Part shown: positions 54,219 to 63,732 of the stretch, piece by piece
How positions within the stretch are numbered: position 1 is the stretch's first letter
Layout: every line of letters starts with the position of its first letter
NCBI RefSeq assembly: GCF_017315985.1
Contig: NZ_JAFLVR010000011.1
Coordinates: 1 to 64,000 of the forward strand
Length of the DNA stretch: 64,000 bases
Origin: Candidatus Enterococcus murrayae
GTDB taxonomy: Bacteria; Bacillota; Bacilli; Lactobacillales; Enterococcaceae
Direction: 5' to 3'
The notes under the pieces: model-generated
Told to the model about the DNA's origin: nothing
The model's database searches: none
The model's input: only the letters and a program-made list of their open reading frames with translations
Translations under genes and position numbers: made by a program

Positions 54219-54393
54219 CAGCGCAACTTCTCGCAAATTAGAAAAAACTATAAACATAAGAAAATGCGCTTCTTCTCACGTTATCCTATTTTTGAAGATA
54301 ATTTAATGGATCAAAAAATTTGGAATAAACGCTTTCATGAGAACTTCCTTCTGATATGATAATAAGTGTAAAAGTCTGTCTGAGGAGGGTATC

Positions 54394-56574
54394 ATGCAAA
54401 AGAGAATGGATCGAATTACCATGGCTGCGGGCTATGGAGTTTTAATAATTGCTTCATTTTTAAAAATAATCGGCGGTGTCAATCAGCGCTTCAGCTTACT
54501 TGAGGTCTGGCTTCGCAGTCTCATCAGCGGGAATTTTTTACATTTCTGGCAAAACGAGTTTTCTTCTGGGATTGGCGTTTTAGTGGGTACGGGAATATTT
54601 CTGATATTAGCACTGCTCTATATCCTTGATGCCGTTTTGACCACTCGTCATCGAAGCGTCTCTTTTTTACAATCAGCTAAAGTAGCATGGTTGTATTTCA
54701 CGATGTTCTTTTACTTCATTTTCATTCAATTCTATTCTAGCAGTATCTGGCTTGTTCTAATCTTGATTTTGGGTGCACTGGAATTTCTTTTGAATCGATA
54801 TTTAGAAGATAAAATTGAGCGGGATCGAAAATATGCAGAGCTGCAAAAAATCGAAAAATCCTATAATGAAGATCGCAAACGACGATTAGCCTTTCCGGGA
54901 AAATATCCCCCGGCGTTTCACCAGATGATTCGTAGGAATTTTCGCTTTCATCAAAAGAATTATTTGCTGCTGATAGTTGCCAATGCACTGGTCTTTTTTA
55001 CACTAGTAATTCTTTTTTTTACCTATAAGGAATTTAGTGGAACCCATACGCAGGATTCCATCCTTGATAGGACGGGGCTTTTGCGGATTTTTATTGAGTC
55101 AGGCGGCGTTCTATTGCTATTGCTGCTATTGTTTTTGGCCTTTATGGATGGCTTGTATGTTGATTTTAAAGCGAAGCACATGGAATTATTTATTCAGCTA
55201 GGCATTCGAAAAAAGACCTTTTTGGCAATGCTTTTAGAAGAATTTAGTTTTTGTGCATTAGCGGGAATCCTGATTGGCGGAACACTTAGTTTACTGATTG
55301 CCAGAGAACTATCTGGCTTTGGCTGGGCATTCTTACTGTATGTCGGTCTGTTGACACTGGCAATGTCCTTTCATCAGGAGAAAATATTACGCCTGATCCA
55401 GTTTGAACCGCGAGAGCAGGCAAAGCCGGATCGGCCGAACCAACGCTGGACACTACTGTTTCTATTAGTGGGCTTGATTGCACTAGCTATTACTTTTTGG
55501 TGGTTCCACCGTCGAAAATCAGCGGAGACATTATTAGTGGTAGGATCACTGGTCGTTGCTTTATGGGGACTATTTCTAGGCGGAGGCGGACTCTATGTTA
55601 AATACAAGCGTGGAAAAATCAGTCTATTGCTTTCACGCAATGATTTATTTTACCGATTCCATAAAAGTATGAATAGTTTAATAGTAGCGACGCTATTACA
55701 GGTATTAACAATCGGCTTCTTTTTACCACGCTTAGTGACCTTTCAACAAACGTCGGTATCCGATTTGTTTCCTTATGAAGTAGTCGCAAAGGTCAAACAG
55801 CCGGAGGTTCAGCAGGTAGAAGCAACCTTGAATCAGAACGAAGCAGCGTGGGAAAAATATCCTTTCTATCCAGTAACATCTGTCGATGGCGATCCTGAAT
55901 GGGAAGCGTTCGGAACTAGTCGACCTGTCATGTTTATACAAGGACAGCATATCGGTATTTCGGAGACGTCGTACCAGCAGCTGCGACAAGCAAATAAACT
56001 TGCGAAACACCCGCTGCATTTAAAAAAAGGACAATGGCATGTGGTTTATCAGCAATCGATCAGTATTCGCGGACAACCGATCGATTGGGATCCCCAAAGC
56101 ACGCGACCGCGCCTAAGGGTCGGTACACCACTGGAAAGCTACAACACAGCAAATGTTGATTTGATTTTTCCGATGCGCAATATAAAAAGTCAAGAACGTT
56201 TAGTCTTAACTGGTATGTTTCAACGAGGATTGCAGGAAAATATTCTTGTTTTAGCAGATGAAGAATTTAGAGAACTTGCCAAGAAGGAAAGTCCTCGTCA
56301 ATTATTCTTGGTTAATGGCGTCCAAAAAAATAGTAATTCGTTGAGCTTCTTGAAGAAAAGCTATATAGACGATAAGCGATGGGATTCAACAATCGAGCCG
56401 ATATACGAAAAAAAACAACGTGAAGATAATGTCGTTACGGAGAATTATTTGCAGATTTTACTACTGATTTTTACGTTAATTGTATGCATTTTTATGAGTG
56501 TTGGGCTGTTGGTAGCAAAATTTGAGAGCGAGCAGGCCAGTTTGATCGCTCGAAGGAGACTATTGGATCAATAA
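54394..56574 (+). CDS. BceB-like FtsX-type ABC permease, N-terminal 726 residues (gene cut by an in-frame stop)
   Basis: This large membrane protein has ten-helix FtsX/BceB architecture: helices in the first 330 residues, a long extracellular domain (about 445-690) and a final helix near 700. BceB-type permeases detect and remove peptide antibiotics such as bacitracin. The frame ends at a TAA (56572-56574) right where the family continues with a cytoplasmic GM-x-(E/K)KE loop and the last helices. The next 243 bases, in the same frame, encode exactly that missing part. A single TTA-to-TAA change would explain it. The protein made here lacks the last two membrane helices and is probably inactive unless the two pieces assemble or the stop is read through. 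Confidence 0.8.
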   Translation: MQKRMDRITMAAGYGVLIIASFLKIIGGVNQRFSLLEVWLRSLISGNFLHFWQNEFSSGIGVLVGTGIFLILALLYILDAVLTTRHRSVSFLQSAKVAWLYFTMFFYFIFIQFYSSSIWLVLILILGALEFLLNRYLEDKIERDRKYAELQKIEKSYNEDRKRRLAFPGKYPPAFHQMIRRNFRFHQKNYLLLIVANALVFFTLVILFFTYKEFSGTHTQDSILDRTGLLRIFIESGGVLLLLLLLFLAFMDGLYVDFKAKHMELFIQLGIRKKTFLAMLLEEFSFCALAGILIGGTLSLLIARELSGFGWAFLLYVGLLTLAMSFHQEKILRLIQFEPREQAKPDRPNQRWTLLFLLVGLIALAITFWWFHRRKSAETLLVVGSLVVALWGLFLGGGGLYVKYKRGKISLLLSRNDLFYRFHKSMNSLIVATLLQVLTIGFFLPRLVTFQQTSVSDLFPYEVVAKVKQPEVQQVEATLNQNEAAWEKYPFYPVTSVDGDPEWEAFGTSRPVMFIQGQHIGISETSYQQLRQANKLAKHPLHLKKGQWHVVYQQSISIRGQPIDWDPQSTRPRLRVGTPLESYNTANVDLIFPMRNIKSQERLVLTGMFQRGLQENILVLADEEFRELAKKESPRQLFLVNGVQKNSNSLSFLKKSYIDDKRWDSTIEPIYEKKQREDNVVTENYLQILLLIFTLIVCIFMSVGLLVAKFESEQASLIARRRLLDQ

Positions 56575-56577
56575 GGA

Positions 56578-56820
56578 ATGCCGGAAAAAGAGCAGCGAAG
56601 GGTTTTAAAACAGCAGGTGGGTCTCTTTACGTTGCTGCCGATAGTCGCTGGGTTTCTGCTGAGTGCTGGCTTTATTGGAATTATGGGGATGCTGCGATTC
56701 TTCTCGAGGCAGGAATGGCTGGAATTTAGCCGCTTCTTCCTAATGGATTACAGTATTTATTTATTAGGCTGGCTGGTTATCGCAAGCTTGATCTATCGCA
56801 GAATTGAAAAGTGGAGGTAA
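56578..56820 (+). CDS. Detached C-terminal part of the BceB-like permease
   Basis: These 80 residues continue the upstream permease in frame, after TAA and GGA. They read MPEKEQRRVLKQQVGLF, matching the start of the C-terminal part of FtsX/BceB proteins, and then contain two membrane helices (about 15-37 and 52-70). The ATG has only AAGGA directly against it, which is poor for initiation, though coupling to the upstream stop is possible. It is followed after four bases by the ATPase gene. A separate evolved subunit is less likely than a nonsense mutation. Confidence 0.7.
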   Translation: MPEKEQRRVLKQQVGLFTLLPIVAGFLLSAGFIGIMGMLRFFSRQEWLEFSRFFLMDYSIYLLGWLVIASLIYRRIEKWR

Positions 56821-56824
56821 GTAA

Positions 56825-57544
56825 ATGGAGCCAATCATTAAAGCCGCGGCTATTACTAAAAATTATGGGCGGCAAGAAGTACTCAAGGGAATTGATCTGA
56901 CTATCAATTATGGAGATTTCACTTGTATCATGGGGCGCTCTGGTTGTGGAAAGACCACGCTGCTAAAAATTTTAGGTCTGATGCATCCGCCAACTACAGG
57001 AGAGGTAGTATTTGAGAACCGAGTGACGCATAAACTTTTTCCCGATGAGATATCTGATATACGCAGACGAAAAATTGGCTTCGTGTTTCAGGATTTTAAT
57101 TTGATGGAGAGTATTACTGTGAGAGAGAATATTCTGTTGCCTGCGATTTTGGATAAGCAGGATACCGTAAAAGCAGAAGAACGGATGACACCGTTTTTCC
57201 AAGTTTTGCGAATCGAGCATTTGCTGGACAAATTGCCGCATGAATTATCCGTAGGGGAAAAACAGCGAGCGGCAATTTGCCGAGCACTTATGAATGAGCC
57301 GCAAATTATTTTGGCAGATGAACCAACGGGAAATTTAGATAGCAACGCTGGAGCAGAGGTAATCAAAATATTTCAGCAGATCAATCAGGACTTAGGAATC
57401 ACGATCGTAATGATCACTCATGACAGCAAAGTAGCTCAGGCCGCTAAAGATGTCATCTTTTTGAAGGACGGGCAAATCTATGATCGACTATTGAATGTTG
57501 TCGGATCAGAGGCTCGGATCGCTGAAAAAATGCTGGAAGTGTAA
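56825..57544 (+). CDS. BceA-like ABC transporter ATPase
   Basis: The 239-residue ATPase is of the MacB/LolD/BceA type: Walker A GRSGCGKTT near 39, the Q-loop FVFQDFNLM near 85, the signature LSVGEKQR near 140 and Walker B IILADEPTGNLDS near 160. The signature has Val in place of the usual Gly (LSGGE). It completes the exporter with the split permease. No BceRS-type two-component genes are adjacent. GGAGG precedes the ATG. Confidence 0.88.
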   Translation: MEPIIKAAAITKNYGRQEVLKGIDLTINYGDFTCIMGRSGCGKTTLLKILGLMHPPTTGEVVFENRVTHKLFPDEISDIRRRKIGFVFQDFNLMESITVRENILLPAILDKQDTVKAEERMTPFFQVLRIEHLLDKLPHELSVGEKQRAAICRALMNEPQIILADEPTGNLDSNAGAEVIKIFQQINQDLGITIVMITHDSKVAQAAKDVIFLKDGQIYDRLLNVVGSEARIAEKMLEV

Positions 57545-57559
57545 TTTGCATGTATGTAA

Positions 57560-57592
57560 AAAGAAGCGTCCGATTTTTCGGACGCTTCTTTG
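57560..57592 (+). terminator. Terminator of the BceAB-like operon
   Basis: AAGAAGCGTCCGA and TCGGACGCTTCTT are perfect complements around TTTT. Confidence 0.8.
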
Positions 57593-57670
57593 CTGTAAAC
57601 ATATGGGAGTGAATAGAAACTTCAAGCATGTTCAATCTAATAATTAAAACAGTGCCATTAGCAAAAAAAA

Positions 57671-57759
57671 GAGCTCATCGGTGGGTGGCCGATGAGCAAA
57701 GGAGTTAAAAAATGAAAAAGTGTTAGGGTTGTTTGTTGGTATGCTTATATAATAGCAAC
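57671..57759 (+). repeat. Hairpin/mini-ORF repeat, copy 1
   Basis: The 89-base unit has a stem GCTCATCGG/CCGATGAGC (57673-57681 with 57689-57697) around TGGGTGG, then AAAGGAG (57698-57704) and ATG AAA AAG TGT TAG (57712-57726, Met-Lys-Lys-Cys). After it come GTTGTTT...AGCAAC, which can form a second stem, and a TATAAT. The unit matches copies 2 and 3 at 85-86 of 89 positions. Flanks differ, so the unit itself is what is conserved. Confidence 0.8.
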
Positions 57760-57855
57760 GAGTTGTGAATTATTTGTGAATGAAGCTTGGCATAAAATTA
57801 AAGAAAGTAGGTTGAAAAAAAGATTAAGTATATTTATTTCTTTATAAACAAAAAG

Positions 57856-57944
57856 GAGCTCACCGGTGGGTGGCCGATGAGCAAAGGAGTTAAAAAATGA
57901 AAAAGTGTTAGGGTTGTTTGTTGGTATACATATATAATAGCAAC
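57856..57944 (+). repeat. Hairpin/mini-ORF repeat, copy 2
   Basis: The stem is GCTCACCGG/CCGATGAGC (57858-57866 with 57874-57882); one C faces A, an intermediate between copies 1 and 3. AAAGGAG and the ORF ATG AAA AAG TGT TAG (57897-57911) are unchanged. It starts 185 bases after copy 1. About 30 bases upstream (TTTATTTCTTTATAAACAAA) are shared with copy 3. Confidence 0.8.
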
Positions 57945-58058
57945 TAGTTGTGAAAAAAGTGTGAACGATGGTTGTTCAGAAATTAAAAAATCTATAAAGA
58001 AAGTGGAACGCAATTAACTTGACAAAAATATTATATTTATTTCCTTATAAACAAAAAG

Positions 58059-58147
58059 GAGCTCACCGGTGGGTAGCCGGTGAGCAAAGGAGTTAAAAAA
58101 TGAAAAAGTGTTAGGGTTGTTTGTTGGTATGCTTATATAATAGCAAC
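58059..58147 (+). repeat. Hairpin/mini-ORF repeat, copy 3
   Basis: The stem is GCTCACCGG/CCGGTGAGC (58061-58069 with 58077-58085): where copy 1 has a T-A pair this copy has C-G. The loop is TGGGTAG. AAAGGAG and the four-codon ORF (58100-58114) are kept. It starts 203 bases after copy 2. A TTGACA lies 40 bases before it (58019-58024). The rest of 58148-58390 shows no gene. Confidence 0.8.
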
Positions 58148-58392
58148 TACTTATGAATAAAATGTGATGAAAGACTAGCGAAACCATTAATTTTATAAGA
58201 AATAAAGCTCATCTATCGATATATTAATAAAAGAATTTATTCGGAGAAAGTCGAATAAAACGCTTGATTGCCGCAAATTAGTGAAATTAAAGACCTAATA
58301 ATTATATAATATCAAGTAAATTTTAAATGTGAACTGCTGACAGAAAATACCAAGCAGAATGGTATCGGCAAAAAAGGCTTAATCAATAAAGA

Positions 58393-58436
58393 AAAAATCT
58401 CCCAAAAAACACGGCATCATGTCCTTGGGAGATTTT
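58393..58436 (-). terminator. Terminator of the Mga-family gene
   Basis: On the minus strand AAATCTCCCAA pairs with TTGGGAGATTT, and T5-6 follows. Confidence 0.75.
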
Positions 58437-58437
58437 A

Positions 58438-59940
58438 CTATTCATACACGCGATTTTTCTTATCGTAAATGTTCCGTAATTCCAGGTATAGCGGAATCAA
58501 CTCATTTTTCGTGTATGGGAAGTCCAATTGATACAATTGAATATGCGGCTTTTCTTTTTTCAGCAGCGAAGACGAACTGATGATTAAATCATAATCATCC
58601 TTCAAGGACACATCATAAGGTTCAGCATCGATAAAGCGCAGATCTTCCAAGAAGCGATATAAATCACGGACGAAGATGGCATTGTGTTCCAAGGCGATCC
58701 CGACTTTCAAATTATTCGCATATGGAAATTGGTTGAAGTAAGGCAATAATAATCGCTTAAAGGCTCGCGTAAGCATCGGATGCACAGAACCAATAAAGCT
58801 GTATTGCGGATTATCTTTCGCCATTTGCATAAAATTTTGGATATTTTGAAATAGAATATATTCACCGCGCGTTTGTTTTTCATTAGGATTCATCACCAAT
58901 TCGATCATACTTGGGAATGGTTGCCGGAAAATAAAATAGCCGAAGGTGATATTCAATAAATTCGCAATAACTAACGGATCATCCATCATTTCAGGACGAT
59001 CAGGAAACAGCGCCTTTTTCGCGAAATTACGAAATTCTGTAACAAAATCATTGACTGGATTTGGCCGGGCATTAAAGTCGTGAATTGTTTGTTTCATACT
59101 CTGATCATCACGAATCGTATAGAAAGGTGAATAGTGAGCTAACAAATAAATGAAGCTAGATTCGCCTTTTAACTGACGGGTCGTCATAGGAACATCGACT
59201 AAATCACGCAATGAAGTAAAGTCGTAGTAAGGATTGTCCTTCATTAAGAAATTGTAGCGTGGGTCGTATTTGACAAATTTTTTATTATTGACACGGATCA
59301 TATCAATCGAAGTAAATAATTTGATTTCTTGGGTTCCAAAGTACGTTCGCGACAACGGGAAATATTCTTTGTATGTATCAACGATTTGATTCAACTGATG
59401 CTGATCAACATTTAATGGGCATTCAATTCCACGGGTTCCAAGCCATAAAAGATCAAACAATGCTAAACGAATCAAGCGTTCATCTCCAGACATTCCGGCC
59501 TCTGTATAAGTAAAGCGGATGTTGAAGCGTTTTAAATGTCTTTTCAACTTATCGATCTTACGAGAAACTGTGGAGCGGCTCACAAAATATTTCTCACAAA
59601 ATTGTTCGATTGTTGGATTTTCTTCATTTAGGAAGTATAGGATAAACTGAAACGGCACCGCTTGCTGCAATAGGTGATACCGATATTCGTCAACGGTAGC
59701 GTTGAGATTTTCTAGATTTACCTTTCCGGCACGCATCATGATTGTTTCGTGATTTGGCCGAATTTCTGCCAATTCTTGATCTATTTCATTCAACTCAATG
59801 ACACTTTGCTGATAATTTAAATCTAAATCTTCTGACAATTGACTGATTGCTAGTATTTTTTTGGTTGTTTGATTTAAGTATTTAAAGATATTAAAACGCA
59901 AGAGGAGCGACGCATCAAACATAAGTTCCTCATATAACAT
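58438..59940 (-). CDS. Mga-family transcriptional regulator
   Basis: The 500-residue protein has two N-terminal helix-turn-helix domains (about 10-60 and 100-145, with EKYFVSRSTVSRKIDKL), middle PRD-like domains (about 165-390) and a C-terminal EIIB-like domain (about 400-495). This is the layout of Mga/AtxA-class global regulators, like MafR of E. faecalis. Phosphorylation of PRD His residues by the PTS usually links them to carbon supply. It is a single gene with AAAGGAGG before the ATG. Its targets are not evident; the repeat array lies directly downstream. Confidence 0.9.
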   Translation of the reverse strand: MLYEELMFDASLLLRFNIFKYLNQTTKKILAISQLSEDLDLNYQQSVIELNEIDQELAEIRPNHETIMMRAGKVNLENLNATVDEYRYHLLQQAVPFQFILYFLNEENPTIEQFCEKYFVSRSTVSRKIDKLKRHLKRFNIRFTYTEAGMSGDERLIRLALFDLLWLGTRGIECPLNVDQHQLNQIVDTYKEYFPLSRTYFGTQEIKLFTSIDMIRVNNKKFVKYDPRYNFLMKDNPYYDFTSLRDLVDVPMTTRQLKGESSFIYLLAHYSPFYTIRDDQSMKQTIHDFNARPNPVNDFVTEFRNFAKKALFPDRPEMMDDPLVIANLLNITFGYFIFRQPFPSMIELVMNPNEKQTRGEYILFQNIQNFMQMAKDNPQYSFIGSVHPMLTRAFKRLLLPYFNQFPYANNLKVGIALEHNAIFVRDLYRFLEDLRFIDAEPYDVSLKDDYDLIISSSSLLKKEKPHIQLYQLDFPYTKNELIPLYLELRNIYDKKNRVYE

Positions 59941-60110
59941 CTGTTTTCCTCCTTTATTAAATTAATTTATTAATCTGAATTTTTTTAAGCATATTTCTTC
60001 TATATTGTACTTTATTTACAAAAACCTGTCAGTTATTAACCAGTAAAAAGTGAGTAAAATTATATAGGGAAAAACAATTTTCATGCTATTCTAAGAAAGA
60101 AGGTGAAAAA

Positions 60111-60716
60111 ATGACAAAGTCTCGTTTGGAAGCATTTACAGATGGTGTAGTTGCTATTGTATTGACCGTTCTCGTGCTGGATATTCAAATACCTGACGAG
60201 CCAACTCTGGCGTCATTGCTGAGTATCACGAATACATTAATTGCCTATGTGGTGAGCTTCATTTTTGTCGCTGTAATCTGGGTGAATCATCACCGAATGA
60301 TGCAGATGTCAGAAAAAATCAATTATCGTGTTATTTGGGCAAATATTTTTTGGTTATTTTGGCTAACATTATGCCCTGCGGTGACGAGTTGGGTGGGTCG
60401 TAATCCTGACCATTTTTGGCCGGAATTTTCTTATGTGCTAGTTTACATGATGTGGAGTTTTTCATATGGTGTTTTATCGAAACAGCTGATCAAAGCGAAT
60501 GAGCCTGATAGTCATGTGGCAAAGGTTTTAAGGCGTGACCAACGCAGCAAGCTATCAATAATTATTAACCTAGCTGTTTTAGGCGGAGTTTTTCTTTTTC
60601 CGCCCATTGGAATCTTTGGCCGGTTTTTAGTTTCCGGTATCTGGGTCGTTTCTTATCGTAGGGCTGACCAATACTATCAAAAAATATTTGGCAAAAAAAA
60701 TCGCGGCAGAAGTTGA
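60111..60716 (+). CDS. TMEM175-family (DUF1211) potassium channel
   Basis: The 201-residue protein has six membrane helices. The first carries RLEAFTDGVVAIVLTVLVLDI (residues 5-25), which fits the RxxxFSDGVxAI selectivity signature of bacterial TMEM175 channels. Bacterial members form tetramers with weak K+ selectivity. AAGGTG precedes the ATG. It is monocistronic and closed by a hairpin. Confidence 0.88.
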   Translation: MTKSRLEAFTDGVVAIVLTVLVLDIQIPDEPTLASLLSITNTLIAYVVSFIFVAVIWVNHHRMMQMSEKINYRVIWANIFWLFWLTLCPAVTSWVGRNPDHFWPEFSYVLVYMMWSFSYGVLSKQLIKANEPDSHVAKVLRRDQRSKLSIIINLAVLGGVFLFPPIGIFGRFLVSGIWVVSYRRADQYYQKIFGKKNRGRS

Positions 60717-60735
60717 GAGCTTCTGCCGCTTTTTG
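60702..60735. terminator. Terminator between convergent genes
   Basis: GCGGCAGAAG and CTTCTGCCGC pair around TTGAGAG, with A8 before and T5 after. Confidence 0.85.
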
Positions 60736-60747
60736 GGTGTATAAGTT

Positions 60748-61491
60748 TTAAGGTTCTGGATGTAATACTCGATGCAAGAATTCTTTTGTTCGAGCTTCTT
60801 TCGGGTGTACAAAGATATCTTCTGGTGTTCCTTGTTCTGCGATGACTCCTTTATCCATGAAGATGACACGATCAGAGACTTCCTTCGCAAAAGCCATCTC
60901 ATGTGTCACGATCACCATCGTCAGACCGCTCCCCGCTAATTTTTTCATGATCTGCAGCACGTCGCCGACCATTTCGGGATCAAGGGCGGATGTCGGCTCA
61001 TCAAACAGCATGACCTCTGGATTCATTGATAAGGCACGAGCGATAGCGACCCGCTGTTTCTGTCCTCCAGAAAGCTGTGCTGGTTTGGCATCAATGAAGC
61101 GTGCCATGCCAACTTTTTCCAAATTTTCTAACGCAACTTTGCGGGCTTCCTCTTCCTTCCTGCCTAAAACTGTTACTTGACCGCTCATACAGTTTTGCAA
61201 AACGTTCATGTTGTTGAAGAGGTTGAAGGATTGGAAAACCATTCCTAAATGGGTACGATATTTTGGTAAATTATAGCCCGGCGCTAAAACATTCTCACCT
61301 AGATACATGATTTTTCCATCTGTTGGAGTTTCCAATAAATTGATGCAACGCAGAAAAGTGGATTTACCAGAGCCAGAGGCACCAATAATGGTCACGACTT
61401 CTCCTTTGTTGACATTCATGCTGATATCTTTTAAGACGGGGTTATCGCCGAAACTTTTTTTCAAATGTTCGATTTCAATGATACTGCTCAT
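60748..61491 (-). CDS. Polar amino acid ABC transporter ATPase (probable lysine importer)
   Basis: The 247-residue ATPase is of the GlnQ/HisP type: Walker [10 protein letters not shown] near 38, the signature LSGGQKQR near 145, Walker [15 protein letters not shown] and [18 protein letters not shown] precedes the ATG at 61491; the 12-codon longer frame is rejected. It follows the fused binding protein/permease gene after 65 bases, in one transcription unit that begins with a lysine riboswitch. Confidence 0.92.
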   Translation of the reverse strand: MSSIIEIEHLKKSFGDNPVLKDISMNVNKGEVVTIIGASGSGKSTFLRCINLLETPTDGKIMYLGENVLAPGYNLPKYRTHLGMVFQSFNLFNNMNVLQNCMSGQVTVLGRKEEEARKVALENLEKVGMARFIDAKPAQLSGGQKQRVAIARALSMNPEVMLFDEPTSALDPEMVGDVLQIMKKLAGSGLTMVIVTHEMAFAKEVSDRVIFMDKGVIAEQGTPEDIFVHPKEARTKEFLHRVLHPEP

Positions 61492-61556
61492 AATGATCCT
61501 CCTTATTTCTATTAGTGGGACTGGCAAAGCAGAACGAGTTCGTTCAGCCTTTCTTA

Positions 61557-63155
61557 CTATTTATCTTCACCAACTGCTACGTCTACATCATCTAAGCGGA
61601 CATATGCCGAAGGACCGTCCATTTTCTTTTCAACAGCTCGTAAGATACGCGTTGCTGTGAAGGTTAAGACGAAATAGATCACACAGATAATGAAGTAGGT
61701 TTGGAAGAACATATAGTTCGTTCCGGCAGCTGATTTCCCTTGGAAGAACAATTCAGAAACAGAGATGATACTCAATACCGAAGTATCTTTGATATTGATG
61801 ACTAACTCATTTCCGGTCGCCGGCAAAATGTTTCGCAAGACCTGCGGTAGTACGACTTTACGCATTGTTTGCCCATGAGTCATCCCAATTGCGTGAGCAG
61901 CTTCGAATTGCCCTTGGTCGACAGCGAAGATTCCCCCACGGACGATTTCTGACATATAAGCACCAGTATTGATTGATACGATGAACAGAGCAGCTGCTGT
62001 ACGATTCAGATCGATGCCGAAAGCCATGGCGATCCCATAATAGATTACGGCTGATTGAACAATCATCGGTGTTCCACGGAAAATCTCGATGTAAGCATTT
62101 AACAGCCAACCAAACACTTTTTGCAGTCCGCGTTTTGCGCTATTGTCCGACTCAGGAATCGTTCGAAAGACGCCGACTAATAAGCCAATCAATGTACCGA
62201 CAGTGGTACCCACGATTGCAAGCAGCAATGTCATACCTGTACCACGCAGAAACATCGAACCGTTTTGCTTCAAGATACGAACAAATACATTTTCTTTTTT
62301 ACCTGAAGAGTTTTGTGTTTCATCTGTAGCTGGTTGATCTTTGATGGCTTGATCCATGACTTCAACCCGATCGTCTTGTGAAATGCCAGCTAGTATCTGA
62401 TTGACTTGCGCCATTTCAGGATCTCCTTTGCGCATCCCAACAGAAACTTGAACATCTTCCGGATTAGTTTGGAAGCCGTCCGCTTTGTCGAATTCCACCA
62501 TTTTCAAATCAGGGTTTACACTTTCTGCAGTCACACCCTCAGGTCGTTCGCTAACGTACCCATCGATTGTTCCAGATTCCAAAGCGACACGCATCGCCGG
62601 GAAATTATCCATGGCTTCCTGTTTTTTTACGTCAGGGATTTGAGGAATGACATCATAATGGAAAGTACTTAACTGGGCAGTGATTTTTGCGCCAGCAAAA
62701 TCTTTGATTGAAGTAGCCTTGGCGTAATCAGTATCTTTACGGGTGACGATGACTAATTGTGATTCGTAATAAGGGTCAGAAAAATCGACCTCTTTACGTC
62801 GTTCAGCCGTCGGTGACATGCCGGCAATAATAGCGTCGATCTTGCCAGATTGTAGGGCAGGCAGTAAACCATCCCATTCAGTTTTAACAACAACCAATTT
62901 CCGATTCATTTTATCGGCGATTTTTTTCGCCATCTGGACGTCGTAGCCGCCAGCATAAGCCTTGTCGCCTTGGATTCTTACTGCGCCGTTTCGGTCATCT
63001 TTTTGAGTCCAGTTGAAAGGAGCATAGCCCGCTTCCATACCAACACGTAATTCTCCTTCAGGTGTTTTTTCGTCTGCCCGAGTGACTAATGGGGCTCCTA
63101 GAAATGAAATAAATAATGCAATGAGTGCGATAACTGAAAATTTTCTTCTATTCAT
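61557..63155 (-). CDS. Amino acid ABC transporter, fused substrate-binding protein and permease (probable lysine importer)
   Basis: The 532-residue protein has a signal peptide (1 to about 31, ending VTRA), one SBP_bac_3 domain (about 36-265, [25 protein letters not shown]) and a permease domain (about 285-520) with the EAA loop EAAHAIGM...VVLPQVLRN. Fusions of this kind are known from Lactobacillales (GlnP of Lactococcus has two binding domains). The ATG at 63155 has AAAGGGAG; the longer frame runs into the terminator. The lysine riboswitch upstream is the best clue to the substrate. Confidence 0.92.
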   Translation of the reverse strand: MNRRKFSVIALIALFISFLGAPLVTRADEKTPEGELRVGMEAGYAPFNWTQKDDRNGAVRIQGDKAYAGGYDVQMAKKIADKMNRKLVVVKTEWDGLLPALQSGKIDAIIAGMSPTAERRKEVDFSDPYYESQLVIVTRKDTDYAKATSIKDFAGAKITAQLSTFHYDVIPQIPDVKKQEAMDNFPAMRVALESGTIDGYVSERPEGVTAESVNPDLKMVEFDKADGFQTNPEDVQVSVGMRKGDPEMAQVNQILAGISQDDRVEVMDQAIKDQPATDETQNSSGKKENVFVRILKQNGSMFLRGTGMTLLLAIVGTTVGTLIGLLVGVFRTIPESDNSAKRGLQKVFGWLLNAYIEIFRGTPMIVQSAVIYYGIAMAFGIDLNRTAAALFIVSINTGAYMSEIVRGGIFAVDQGQFEAAHAIGMTHGQTMRKVVLPQVLRNILPATGNELVINIKDTSVLSIISVSELFFQGKSAAGTNYMFFQTYFIICVIYFVLTFTATRILRAVEKKMDGPSAYVRLDDVDVAVGEDK

Positions 63156-63211
63156 AATTTCTCCCTTTCTTGAAATCACGAGATTGGGTAGGGGATGTTT
63201 TTTTAAATCTA

Positions 63212-63250
63212 CAACAAAAAAAGCCGCCGATTCGTATATAAGGCCGCTTG
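63212..63250 (-). terminator. Attenuator terminator of the lysine riboswitch
   Basis: On the minus strand AAGCGGCC pairs with GGCGGCTT through one mismatch, followed by T7-8. It lies between the aptamer and the transporter ATG. Confidence 0.65.
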
Positions 63251-63284
63251 CAGATAATAAGAAGATGATGTTCCCTCTCACAAA

Positions 63285-63484
63285 AACATAGCGCAACTTA
63301 GCATCACTGCTAAGACAGTCCGCAAGTTATTCGCTTGCGTCCCAACATACAAAATAAAGAGAATTCTGTACATTTCGGCGAAACTTCCTAGTCCTACTTC
63401 GACGTGTCTCTACACTCCATAGGGTTAATAAGGTTCGCGACCTCTACCTCATTGTCCTGAGGCATCTCGTATTCAGTTATTATG
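63285..63484 (-). promoter_or_regulatory. Lysine riboswitch (L-box)
   Basis: On the minus strand the conserved L-box words appear in order: GAGGTAGAGG then CGCGAAC, GAAGTAGGA, GGAAGTTTCGCCGAA, TTGGGACGCAAG, CTTGCGGACTGTC. The P4/P5-type hairpins CGCAAG/CTTGCG and the pair ATGTACA/TGTATGT are visible. When lysine is bound, the downstream terminator should form and stop expression of the transporter. Confidence 0.88.
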
Positions 63485-63490
63485 TTTCAC

Positions 63491-63519
63491 AGTCTAAAGC
63501 CTATAAATGAAAAAGTCAA
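63491..63519 (-). promoter_or_regulatory. Promoter of the lysine-riboswitch operon
   Basis: On the minus strand TTGACT (63514-63519) and TAGACT (63491-63496) are 17 bases apart. The bases from 63520 to about 63735 hold no gene I can support. Confidence 0.75.
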
Positions 63520-63732
63520 TGGAAATCATTTGGAACGAACAAAAAAGACGATTGTTTTTTTATTTCGCGTAGATTTATTTGTTTAAATGGACAAAAAAGT
63601 TCGGTAAATAATTTTTCTTTTGGAAAAGAGCTTCTTTTCGTTTTTCCTAAATGTTTCAACTGAAAAAGTGAATGGCTAATAATACGATTAAGTATTATCA
63701 TCATCCGAAAAAAACTCTTCGTTACAATCGAT

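Noticed and set aside
57545-57660. Type I toxin-antitoxin (Fst-like) reading of the repeat region
   Set aside because: No 30-residue hydrophobic toxin frame and no converging RNA pair with a shared terminator could be found.
58200-58235. Degenerate fourth copy of the hairpin/mini-ORF unit (AAAGCTCATC...)
   Set aside because: Only about nine bases match; no ribosome site or mini-ORF follows.
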